Origin: Membranipora membranacea
Taxonomy: Eukaryota; Bryozoa; Gymnolaemata; Cheilostomatida; Membraniporidae
NCBI GenBank assembly: GCA_914767715.1
Contig: OU612068.1
Span: 31,806,001 to 31,870,000 of the forward strand
Reading direction: 5' to 3'
DNA length: 64,000 nt
Shown: positions 36,875 to 49,200 of the stretch, in pieces
Layout of the letters: each line of letters starts with the position of its first letter
Numbering within the stretch: the first letter of the stretch is position 1
Program-made: the position numbers and the translations under genes
Notes under the pieces: model-generated
What the model saw: only the letters and a program-made list of their open reading frames with translations
Databases searched by the model: none
What the model was told of the DNA's origin: nothing

Positions 36875-39091
36875 ATGAAGGTTCAAGCTATGCAGATAAG
36901 TAAGTTTGTAGTAATCTTTATCAGCTTTACATACATGTATTTTGGTGTCTGGAAAAAAGGCTCGGCAGCCAATTTTTCTGCATTTTGTAAGAATGTTTTT
37001 CACATCTTCGGTTAATAGATTTGTTAATGTTTTTTCGGACTATATATTAGATTTGGACGAATCAGAAGTATATTTATTGTATTATAGTTAATTTGTAATT
37101 ATGACCGAACCTTAATCCAGTCGTGTCTTTGTTTTCAGAGTCTTTGATGAGTTTGGCGCTATTCACAACACAGATTATCTACTCGTACTGCCGGGTTTTA
37201 GATACAAGTCAACAACATGACATAAAGAGATTGTAAGTAATAAGAACTTACCTTCATAACACAACAGTCTTTTAGAAATTTGAATTTTTATATAAAATTG
37301 ACCTTCAAATAAGACCCCACACACTTTTATCATAAAACCTAGAATCTGCTGTTTTCACATGAACCTGATATCATCGCTTTCCAAGTTGCAAGGGTCCTTA
37401 ATGAAATATTACAGGTTTGAGGACTCGTATCTTTACAAATATAAAGACAGGTATTACTCGTCATACAAAACAATCATTGACTTTGCACACTCACTGTGAG
37501 GCGGCGTGTTATTTCCTTTGAGATTTCGGTGCACAATAAGTTCACTTTCTCACTATAAATGTCTGCTATCTTAGTATTGACTGTTCTATTTTCCCAATAT
37601 GTCTGTCTGTACTGTGGTGTTTTGTCTGTGTTCTTGTGCATATGTTACTACTTTGGGCCAATAACTAATGCTAACAATAATTTTGTCTATCTCTGGATTC
37701 TTACCAACTAATAAGTTGCTTACCAGTTCTGTGTGCCTGTCAATCGTTTACGTAAATGAATCTATTTTTTTGTGATAATGCAAATGACTTCAATTAACTT
37801 TGCAAGAGTTTTGAGAAATCATGAGCATCCATATTTAAACATTTGATATCTTTCTGCCCATTGTCATACCTATTACATTAGAATCTCCAAATATGATCAA
37901 AATCGACGAGGAAAAATATCGACAACACAATGGTATTTCCACTAACAAATCCTTTGATGTTTCAGGCGGAAAACAAATGACTCGCTTCGGAGAGAAGTTA
38001 GCCGTCTTACTCACACTCTAGATCTGTATGAAGCTCGTAGATGTGTCCAAGATTTAGCCGTCCGCTATGTAAGTATTAAATGGTTATTCAAAACTTAACT
38101 TCATGCTCATTTTCACAGAATGCATTTCAACTGTGAAAGAAAAACAGCATTCAAAACAATGTACTTAGAATTCAAGCTAATACTGGAAGGTGTTCAAGGT
38201 GCGATCGAAGAATATTTTGAACTTACAAATCTTACCACAATCAATGCTATCAGCCCGAGTGTGACTGTTGAACATTATTTTTATAGGTGAATTACTATAT
38301 GCCAAGCCGAAGTCATCAGGAACCTGAAGACTGTAGCCCTTATGCCACTGTAAGTAAGCCTTAGTTTTATTAACTTTATTTGACTACATTTAACCTTTCC
38401 AGTGTGAAAATATAGATTGTGTGAAATGAATCTGCCAACCTTGGGATTGGTTCCACAGCAGCTCTGTGCCACCATATGTTTCCAGTTGAGGCTGCGTTTT
38501 GATTTCCCTCCGTTAGGAGTTTTCCCCTTCTCACATACAAGAGACTACCTGATATATTACCTGGCAGACTACCTGACATCCTTAACAGCTTTTTTTCATG
38601 AGCTGATTAGTCAGTTGGATAGGTAATGAGATTTATGATATATATGGATTTGCTGAATTATATGGTTTGCCATTATCTGGTTATTTTCACAAGGCATACA
38701 ATAGACTTGTGTGGACCTGGAGGTGAAACTCTGACAAGCCAGTATTATTATTGTGTCATCGCTTTACTAATTTTAGATGGATAACGATGCCAAAGCAAAT
38801 CTATACGAAAAGTATTGGTGTGGGATAAACTCGAACCTTCGCATTATGGATACTTTTGACAACAGTCCGTCCAGCGCGACATCATGCAGCAAAGATAACG
38901 TCCTCTCCAATGTTAATACTGTTCTATGCAACTTAGACACCCAGTGTGATATGCAGTGCACAACAAATCATGCTTTTAATCGACATACAAGTGATTCTGC
39001 AGCATACATACACATATTGAAACCTCTGTTCAATTTAATTGCCTGTGATATACAAAAATATGATGAACCCAGTAATGATTATAACCTGTAA
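36875..39091 (+). CDS. Small secreted protein, unrecognised family (about 199 residues)
   Basis: I do not recognise the family. Five exons join in perfect phase: 36875-36899, 37139-37232, 37966-38068, 38287-38349 and 38777-39091. The product starts MKVQAMQIKSLMSLALFTTQ, a good signal-peptide shape (basic, then hydrophobic, ending about IIYSYC). An amphipathic, charged helical region follows (QQHDIKRLRKTNDSLRREVS...), then a C-terminal half with about eight spaced cysteines (RRCVQD, EDCSPY, YWCGIN, SCSKDN, VLCNLD, QCDMQC, IACD), suggesting disulphides in an extracellular protein. There is no transmembrane segment after the signal. It has its own TATA box upstream and AATAAA at 39443. Its size, helix content and Cys pattern could suit a cytokine-like or other secreted factor, but that is speculation. 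Confidence 0.7.
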
Positions 39092-39553
39092 CTTCCAAAG
39101 ACTGGAGTTGTTTTGTCCTAGAATGTATCACCAGGATAAGAAATCTCAACCGTGCTCACATATTTAAGACAGAATTATTATACCTTAATGTGTTCCAAAG
39201 GTAAATGAATGCCTCAACTTGTTCCAAAGATATTTTGTGGACAGTTCTACAGCGTATGCGACATATACAACATATATGTGTGACAGATACAACATGTGGA
39301 AAGTCCTGCAATATTTATATATGTATATATTTATTTTATTATTTATTGATTGACTTGTTTGCCATCTTACCTCTCTATAGTGTGACATTATTTGTATATC
39401 TATTAATTTATTTGCATCAATTATAGCATATTTCATAGTAACAATAAAAAACTCAGTCATAGCATTGCTAGCACTCTTTTAGATAATAAAGCCAGCCTAA
39501 CAGCTAAGTACCATTTTGACATTTATCATCATACTGGTAGTAAAAACTTGCAG
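39092..39553. other. 3' flank of the secreted-protein gene
   Basis: AT-rich sequence expected to hold the 3' UTR. AATAAA occurs at 39443 and again near 39485. The AT-rich block around 39315-39350 also carries TTTATT, so polyadenylation signals for the opposing RanBP9/10 gene could lie here. Confidence 0.5.
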
Positions 39554-40127
39554 ACAAATTCTCGCTACATAAAATATTCGGCAATGTTATCAATGTTGGT
39601 GGTAAAACTCAGTTAGTAAAAAGAGGGTCAAACGCAAGGCACACACTACCTCGCTATGTGCATGACCTGAAAAACATATTACAAAAGCAGTTTGTGATAC
39701 TGTAACAGAATTGACCCACTCATGCATGATTCAATGTCTTGAAAAACATCAAAAAGACTTTGCGAGCATCCATGTTTGCTTCAACTTACAAGGCTAATTC
39801 ACCAATGACTCGTCATATTATCAAAAACGCACAAATGAATCGCATTTTACAGAATAACCCAAGAGATGGCTAATTCCAGAATCTCTGCACAATTTAAAAT
39901 TACCAGCTAAATATAACACACATGCAGACCTTGGACACGATGAAAAGCAGCACCAACAAGTTAAGTCTCTCTTGTTGGAGGCGATAGAGTTCCTTGTAGA
40001 TGTGAACAGAGGTAAATTATCTTGGCTTACTCTTTGTCATCCGAGTGAATGGTACCATTTGTCACATCATGATCGTTACGAAGAACTCACCACCCATCGG
40101 TTCACAAGTCTGCTCGATTTTGTTTGA
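39554..40127 (+). pseudogene. Frameshifted coding relic of unknown family
   Basis: Codon-like, non-repetitive peptide stretches follow one another in shifting frames: INVGGKTQLVKRGSNARHTL and PRYVHDLKNILQKQ; then, one frame over, ELTHSCMIQCLEKHQKDFAS; then FASTYKANSPMTRHIIKNAQ; and finally RWLIPESLHNLKLPAKYN through EAIEFLVDVNRGKLSWLTLC and HPSEWYHLSHHDRYEELTTH, ending at TGA 40125. No single open frame spans it and no splice sites rescue the joins, so it looks like a gene or transposon fragment decayed by indels. I cannot name the parent protein. It lies just beyond the 3' end of the opposing RanBP9/10 gene. Confidence 0.45.
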
Positions 40128-40251
40128 AGCAAGCATGAGGATTATTCACATCTCCGGCTTGGAGACAAACTTTGAAGTTTCCCCTGAGATGAAGTCTCCA
40201 TAAACTTTGCACAAATTTCCTAGCACACCCTGCCAGTAAGCACGCCTATGA

Positions 40252-43200
40252 TCATGGACCGGGAGGCAGTTTGTTTATCTTGCATAAGGGTACATAATCA
40301 CGCAACTGTGCGAATGCACAGGACCCAACGCCTCCTTTTGCCATATGATTGAGGGTTTCATTTGTCTGTCCAATTAAAGTCTCTAGAATAGGCTGCTTTG
40401 ATAGACCTTGTGACTCTGAAATAAAGAGAAATATGGTTAATAAATTAATCTAACTGGTTTGATTTTGGTGGAGTGCATGTTTTGGAAACATGCTAGGAAT
40501 TAAAGCGCGTCGATACAGATAATTAGACAGCAGGAAGTTGCTAAAGGTTTCTCTTATTTGTCCCCATACTCACTCACTTGTCTGAGGTGTTAAAAACTAT
40601 CTTGTCCTGATAACTAACAACGTGAGGATGTAAGTATACCATAAATGGAAGTGATGTACATGTCACACTATATGCTGACACTTTCTGCTGGTTGGTTCAG
40701 CTACTTAATTCTCAGTAACCAAACCTGCTGTTAAACTTGACATACGATGGCAGGTTTAACTGGTGTATGAATGAAATATATCGGCGATTATTTGCCGTTG
40801 ACGTACAGCCAGCAGTAAATCAACAATAGCTAATTATGGTTAAAAATTTTAATTTGAGCAATCATAGGGGTATGTGAGGCCATTATGTTTGAAGCAGAAT
40901 ATTCAGTAAGTTCTCACAAACAGATAAGCGTTAATTCGATATTTAGTGTCTGGATAAGGGACTGCCATCATTCGAAATTTCTTTTGCTGTCAATTGCAAT
41001 AACTTTTAAAAATTCGATTTCGCACTTGTACGGCTTTCTGGTTTTCGAGATTATTCCCAACCGCATATACTTTTAATCCATAAGCTCAATATGATCCATT
41101 TTTCAATTAATAAGTTTTGAAAAACGAAAATGTGATTCCAGAGTTGAGACTGATCACAAGGACTCAAATCTTCTGACAAATCTGTATTGTTAGTGGTTTG
41201 CTTCTTACCGAGGGATTTGATTCAACTTATTGCTCCCAAACAAGACTCAGGTGGTTCAAGTCATTTGCAAATCTGCTCGTTGAAGCAGCCTGTTATTCAA
41301 CTCAGATTCTGAACTTATTACATTCTCCGTGGTTTGAATTCCAAGCTTTCTAGCTAAATTAAATTCTGTTTGATGAATACACAATGAGGAGACTTAAAGC
41401 GATCAGCAATCAGTACTTTCATTGACAATGTAATCAACTAATGCTACACACCAAGTCCCCACCACACAACCCCATGCATTCAGATAAAATTTCTCTCCAC
41501 CCTCAATCTACAGACCTGGACCAGAGACTATAGATACTATCCATAGTCTCTGCTTTGACTATTAGCCACCACGGGCACTGTTGATCACATACATACTTAT
41601 AACCTGTGAGCTGCCCCCTCCCTGTCTGATGATCTAGCTAGTCCCTAACCTTTACACTACAACCGAGAGTCAGTAACTGGCTTCATAGACCAATGGGTTG
41701 TGGTGGAGTTTGGCCATTGGGTTCTGGGTACATAGTTGTGGTTTGGATACATACATGACGTTCTCAATAACGTTTTATGCTGAGGATTTGAGTACTCACT
41801 GGATAGGGTGATATTGCAATTTGAAAAATAGGTATGCTAATAATGGGATAAAATACCAGCTGCACCCTGTTTCTCTGTTTATTGATGCAGAGCAGTCGAA
41901 TCTGAGTCACTAACCGAGAGCTCACAGCCGATAAGGTGGGAATATATTGTGGTGTGGCATTTTTGAAAGCGTTGATTAATTATAGACTTTTTTCCGGCTT
42001 CACACTTCATTTTTTATATTTGTGACAGTACCAAGAGAAAATACACTGGTGGCTGTCATTCCAACTAGCCAATGACCAAATGAAGTGGATTAATGATTCA
42101 AAGGAGATTTCCCCTCCCTACACCCCAACAGTATTATCTCATGTTGGCATATTTGAAGAATACGGTATAACTAATGACAGTACTGTACGACGGTAGAGTT
42201 CTGACTCACCTAGTATAGCACGATTGAGATCAGCACATACAGGCTCCCTCTCCACTGGGTCAAGCTGAGACCCCACAGGACTACTCCACGGATCTGCATA
42301 GGCTAATAAACTGAATACTGCCTAAAATAAAGTAAGGAATAATTTGGTTACAATTTAAAATACTAAGTGAAAATCATAATTCATTCTTTTTTGAGTTGTC
42401 TCCTCTTGGATGTTAGAGGAACAACTCTGAGGGAACATTTGGATGAGAATATGGTTCGCTGGGAGCCCCCCTCCTATCTTATCACTTCCACTTACGAATT
42501 TGGATGGATAAGGTTTGTCAGCTGGTATTTTCTGGTCATACTGGTACAGTTTTTTTTCACATTGACTGCAATGGTTATATGGTACCTTACACTAAGTTGC
42601 ACAATAGGCCGCTAATTGCCAAAAACGCTGCCGGTAAAAGGGATGTTCATAAAAAATGATGGGATGGTTTCAAAACATCCAAAATAATTGGTGGATCTTC
42701 AACTTTACTTGGGTGTGCTATCATAAATAGCCGAGATACGGTCAACAACGGTTGCAATACCCCTTATATCACCTGTATATAACTATCATTAAAACAAAAC
42801 TACTTTTTCAATTATGCTGCTGCTTAAAAAACTGACTTCAAATGTTCATATTGATCTGATTTTTTATGGTGACTTTGTATTGACCCTCTCATTGCATAAC
42901 ACCAGTTTTAAATTCTCTGAGTGTGTCGTTTTTCAAATAGTGCGTACTTCTAGGTTCCCATTATAGTATCGTAAAATTTGTCTTCATAAGGTTATTAGCG
43001 TGTAATACAAAAATTAACTCCTTCAAGTATCATCAAAAAGGTGCGTAGTGCTAAAAAAAACTTTTTGGTCAATGATGGAGTCAATACAAAACCACCATAA
43101 AAAAGTCATTTGAAGTCGGTATTCGAGGCTACTGCAAGATTGAAAAAGTAGTGTCGTTTCAATGATAGTTATACACAGGTGATATAAGGGGTATTGCAAC

Positions 43201-46200
43201 CGTTGTTGGTCGCATCTAGGCTATTTATGATAGCAGACCCATGTAAAGTTGTAGAACCACTAATTATGATATGCTCTTTCAGATTTTGGATGTTTTGAAA
43301 CCATTTCATTATTTTTTGATGACTTTCCCTTTTACTGGCAGCGTTTTTTGGCAATTAGCGGCCTATTGTGCAACTTAGTGTAAGGTTAAATATTGAAAAC
43401 TGTACCAGAAACAACTGACAAACCTTATCCATCCAAAATCATAAATTAAGTTGCATGTCTAGCCACATTTTGCATGGCTGCCACCAGACTAATAGGAGCC
43501 TCTCATTCGTCTCATAAAAAAACTTGAGATAAAGTTCTTGGGTTCAAAATAATTTCTGTAAATGGCATACAGCATCAAAGATACACTGCGGGATATGACC
43601 CCCGTTGATCATATATATCGCATATCAGAAATGTTGCATATAATGTTCAGGGATTATTTGGCTAGCTCTTCTGCTGTATTAGAGTTTGACTCACTTCTAA
43701 CATGATATTGTTCTCCTCATTGGTGCCTTGAGTTTCATTGAGTTTATTATTCATCACTTTCAGTTCTCTGCCAAACTGTAGTATTTTAATTAGTGTGAGC
43801 TCATTACCCGCAGACTGTAGAGGACGCACAGTATTCTTTGGAGATATGTCTACTTCTGTAAAATCATACAGTAATATCAATATAAGGGTTAACAGATATT
43901 TCCATGGGATTCAATGAATTTAGTCGACTTTTTTTAAAAATCTGTTTAAAAGAGGTGAGATGAGTATTTAGCTGTTGGGAGAAATTGATGGTTCAGTTTA
44001 TTGGACATTCAATATCAGAGTTGATAAAAATATATGCTTACAGTAAGCATGTAGCCTGGCTTTGACTTGTCAATTTCACGTGATATCACTTCCTTATATG
44101 CAATGATAGGAAATTATCAATTGTAGCTATTGAACTTACCCATATCTTCCTCTGTATCATCCTGAGCAAATGTATCTGTGAGGTGATTATTACTGTTTCC
44201 GTTGAGTTCTGAGGCTACAGGCGTGTCACCATTATGTTCTGATGATGCACCATTATGTTCAGGTTTAGAGTCACCATTTGACATACTGCCGTTTGCTGTC
44301 TCCATACTATGATGTGTACCATTACTATGTGTGGAGTGAGGCGAGCCGACAGGGTGTCTGTAAGGACTACTAGACCCTGAGCTGTGCACACTACGTCTAT
44401 AAAAATCGGTATATCATAGACCAAGGCATTTCCTTTTATAATTTTTAAAATAGGAGCCTTTTTTCAAACCTGTCTATCTCACCATCAACAGATGCCTATG
44501 CAACTGTTATATATGTGCATGACTAAAATGCTATATTATTATGACTCATATAGATATAGATGTTCTACATGGCCAGTCAAGGTTTATTGTATCCCTAAGT
44601 ATCTTCCAATAACTAAGAAGACCACCTCTGATTTCCATTCAGTTGGGTAGGAAAATTCCGAATGCAAGTAATGGTACAAAAGTTCAATTGGATTTTGCTC
44701 AAATCATTATTTATCTAACTACCAGACATGGTGGTTATATGATGGTGATGTACATTAAATCTAATTCCAGGGCATTAATATCAAGTGCAAACCCTCAGGC
44801 ATCAATATATTGAGTACATCACTATACTGCAGATGATGGATCAACAGTTGTCAGTTCAGATAAATCATGATAGTTCATCCAGTGACCAACAAATACATGT
44901 GATAAACGAATTATAAAGTATGCTGATATACATCATTCTCACAAGTATACAGGCAGTATACTCTCATATATACTGATTGTATACTTACACATATGCAGAT
45001 TGTATACTTAAACATATACAGATTGTATACTTACACATATACTGACTGTATACTTACACATATACAGATTTTAGGTATATTTGTGAGAACATGATTCTGT
45101 ACTTACGTGTATGGATGAGGTGATAGAGCTGGACTGGATTTATTACTGTGAGCGCCTGAGGTTACATTGTGTCTTGGAGACTTTAGGGAGTGGTGGATTT
45201 CAGCATCGGTGCCGTTTATCATCTCAACAAATTGACGACATTTTAGTTTAAATAGCAGGTTTGGTTTGCTATCGAGTAGTCCAGGGTACAGCTGACGTGT
45301 GATATTGATTGCCTCACTCATTTGCCCAGACAATACTAAGCTCTGTATACCTAAAATGTGTTACAAAGAAACTTTGCAGCAATTATTTTTGAGAACAAAA
45401 TTCGGACCCAATAAGTGGGGAAGTTAGGTGGTGTTAGAAAGTAACAGAATTCATATCTGTGGCAGACACAACTAACTGTAACATTTTGCCTACCAGGTAG
45501 TGATGTTGTAAGTTGAATAACATTGATGTAACATTCGTAGGATCTGAGAAATAAAAAGGGAAACTCAGAGTACACATTTTAAGTTCGCTGACCTTGATGC
45601 ACTCCAGCTCAGCCCCCCTACCGATTATTAAATTTTGATGTAGAGGCAAGCCACAAATATATCAGAGATCATCAAGCGGAATCAGACTAAGCGACATAAT
45701 AATGAGTGATAAAACTGTCTCTTATCTATGTCTGACTGCTGCTTGTTCCTTTATTCTGCCTGATATGATATGATTTGAGAGTGTTTCATTCACAAGCAGA
45801 GAGCAGAAAGCAACACGGAATTTTGACTTCAACATCGTATTATCATTCATTTATTGAAAATGAATAGTATATGACAATAAGAAAACAAAGGGTTCTGTTT
45901 AGTTTTGGAGATTGACTTACGCTGTCTATTTCGTATAGAGCTGGTCTCCTCATCTAATGACTGGCCTGTGTGTTTGGCGAAAGATTCGGCAGATGAAGAG
46001 TAACCATAATGTAAGAGATGAGATAATACAACACTGTAAATAAATATAAGTTAGGTATTAAATAACTATTTATTTCACAGAGAGCATAATATGTTAAATT
46101 CATTCATTCATATTCCTTTGGTGTTAACGTGATATATCGCTTTTTAAAACTTTTTAATATTGCATTGGGGATCATATCTTATAGTTATTTTCACAGTTGG

Positions 46201-49200
46201 AACCTCCAAAATATTTGACGTTGAGTCGCAGTGACCCCTGAAAGTTCATTTTGGGGCAAAAAGTGCCCTGTTTAAATTGAGCCCTCTGTGCCTTGCTATT
46301 GAGGTATTCGATTAGTTTTTGCTTTCACCATATAGAGGAGGCTTGGCACCAACTGGAGGAGTGACATTTTAGTGAAACTTCATATTTTTAGGCCTACTGT
46401 CTTCGAGACTTGAACTTGATTTCTGACCCCTCATTACATGTGACCCTAATAATGCAGAAACTAAATTTTCCAATATTTATTATACCATTTTGGTCTTGCA
46501 CTGTCACTTCCATCAATAATCTTACCAGATTACAGATCCTGGTTGTCACAACTGTAACAAATAATAACCCAAATTTTCACTAATCAGAAATATGTCAGTT
46601 AAATTTGTTGTCAGCATGATGAACAGCAGGAGATTGTCTAGATTTTATTGAAGCGATTATTGATTATGGCTTAACATCTTGAGATATTTGGATTTTTGTG
46701 GCTAAACTAGCTTTATTTGGTCCAAAACATGCACTCTTTTCCAGCCATAAAACTGAAAATAGGTTTAACAACATGTCATACACACCAGCTTACATTACAC
46801 TAGAGAGTATTTCCGAGGTTTTGATCTGGCGTTTGATGATAAATTCAATAGTAGAGAAGTTATGAGCATAAACATTTCTCTCTCGATGCTAAACAATCAC
46901 CCAAAAGAGGTGATCCATTTTTGTACGCAATGTGCTTTGCACATATTGTCATCACGCTTTTGCATAACGTAATTTACTGTATCATTTTGCCCATTGCTGC
47001 CTATATGTTTTCAATGCATTTTAGTTGATGTACAATTAATCAAGTTATAAACATGCGGTTTAAAAAAAATTGGGATATTAAAAATAAGTCAGACTACTAG
47101 CAACCTGTCACTGAAAGAATTTTTGAGATGGGACAAGTAGTTCCTGAGAAACTGAAAAGGGAATATATCACGTTAAGGAGGACTCCTTACCAAACCAGAA
47201 CGGTTTATCATGAGTGGAACTGTACTGTCCAACTAAGTACTGCATTTGTAGCATCAGTGTCGGGTCAACATCAACAAATACCTACACTGCACACTCGTAT
47301 ATACAATGTATATATAACGATGAAAATAAATCTTAGATAATTGCAGGACATTATGCAATAAGAGGGCTTGCACATATCATTTGAGCTCATTGATTCAAGG
47401 CACTGATTCACAACAGCATCTAAGTGATCCACAATCCTGTCTACTTAACCCTACAATAACACAACCCTGACATTGTAAACACTAACCTTTGTAGCACTGA
47501 CTGCCACATGTCATTGTTTTGCTCCATAGAAGCTTTATCTATTTGATTGTGGACAGCCATTTTGTATTCCTGTCAAAGAAATACAACCAAAGAAGAGTAA
47601 GCAGTCATGAACCAGATCAATCTGTTGCGCACATAACATCGATCACCCATGAGTAAAGTTAAACCTTCTTTAGAGTAATGTACGTACCTGCATGTAATCC
47701 TGGACGTCGAACACAAACGGCTGCTGCCCAAAGTTTGCTTCCACTACTTCACCAGGAGTTTGCAGACCAACTGTCGGATATAGCCCATGCTGAGGAAAGC
47801 CAATACATACATATCATAGAGACATATCAATATCGCTAACTCGAAATCATATTAGTTAATATATGATAGTTTTAAAACAGCCGGTGTTTAGAAAGACGGA
47901 AGGCCTAAAGTCTGTTTCCTCAAGGGCAAGATGCAACTGCTTGCTGAGTGAAGTCAAAGCACATGTAGATTACAAAACAAATAGCCCTTTGATAACAGTA
48001 GGATTGAAACCACGAGCAGAAATATAGCTGGCTGGCGCTGTATCCACCTAAGCCATCTATTACACACAAAAAACCATGCAACATTGAGAGTAATGAGGCA
48101 CCTTGCCCCGCAGATCGTCAGTACATTCTACTCTGACCACTCAACAGTACTGTGACTTAAAAAGCTCTACTTACAGGAATATCCCTGAAGGCAACACCTA
48201 CAACAAAGAGAAGAGCTCATACATATTACAGAACTCATATCAATTCTATAAATATAACAAATTACTCTTTTTATATTTTGTGGTGCAGTCACATTAAGTA
48301 TGACAAAGCCAATGTAGGAGAGGAAAAGAAAAGTGTCAGTCTTCAAAAGTGAAAGACTTTTTTTATAAAAGGCCAGCTGGTTGAATGACATTGACAGTGC
48401 ATCAGATCATAGCACAAGCAACTCAAGATCATGCTAGAAGCTGCTGATCATCTCCAGGCTTTCCCATTATTTGTGGTATTTTCATGCCAGGAAAAATAAA
48501 ATATTTGACAAGTTACTTGGATAAGAGCCAATACTGTCGATTGATGCGCCTGAGCAAAGCATATTATTACAACCCATTTTAGTTGCTTGGTGATTAGATA
48601 CCAGTAGTGACACTCATTATGTAAAAAACTGCTGGTTGCCATCAATAACAGTATAACCAGATCTACATTACAAGGAGTACGTAGACTTGTAGAACAAAGA
48701 GATCTTATGTCAAAATTTAATATCATCATTCGGTTCTACTAGTAGGAAGGAGCCACAGTCTAAACTTCCCTTTGTTGAGCTACTATATCTTGACACAAAA
48801 TATGCTGTTAGGGTCAGCCAGGCATTGTTTTATCACCTATAATACAAGGCTCATCCTTCTAGTTTTTGGACCTTAACACCTTAACACATCGGTGGGCGTT
48901 AGTTCTTACCAAGTATTTTAGTTGCAGTCAAATGTGACGTTAATATCCAGCCCATGACATAACCTACCTAGATTAACTCCATTTTTTGTGAAGAAGCAGG
49001 AGTTATCAATGAGGTTGACACAGCAGCCTATTACATCAGCTGTGGTAAATGTTGGTCCATAAGCCTGACCATGTCCAGAGCAGCAAAAAGAGTTGCCATC
49101 ATCACCATGGTATCCATATGACTTGTTATCCCAGCCTGTACACAACAGATTAATACAACATTTGTTTCCTATGGTAAAAACAGGAGATGATAAAAATATA

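Noticed and set aside
42367-42615. 82-residue hydrophobic open frame
   Set aside because: It overlaps the left arm of the foldback element and has no similarity; it looks like chance.
44938-45070. Possible CRISPR-like repeat array
   Set aside because: Units are directly tandem with no spacers and lie in an intron of an animal gene; it is a minisatellite.
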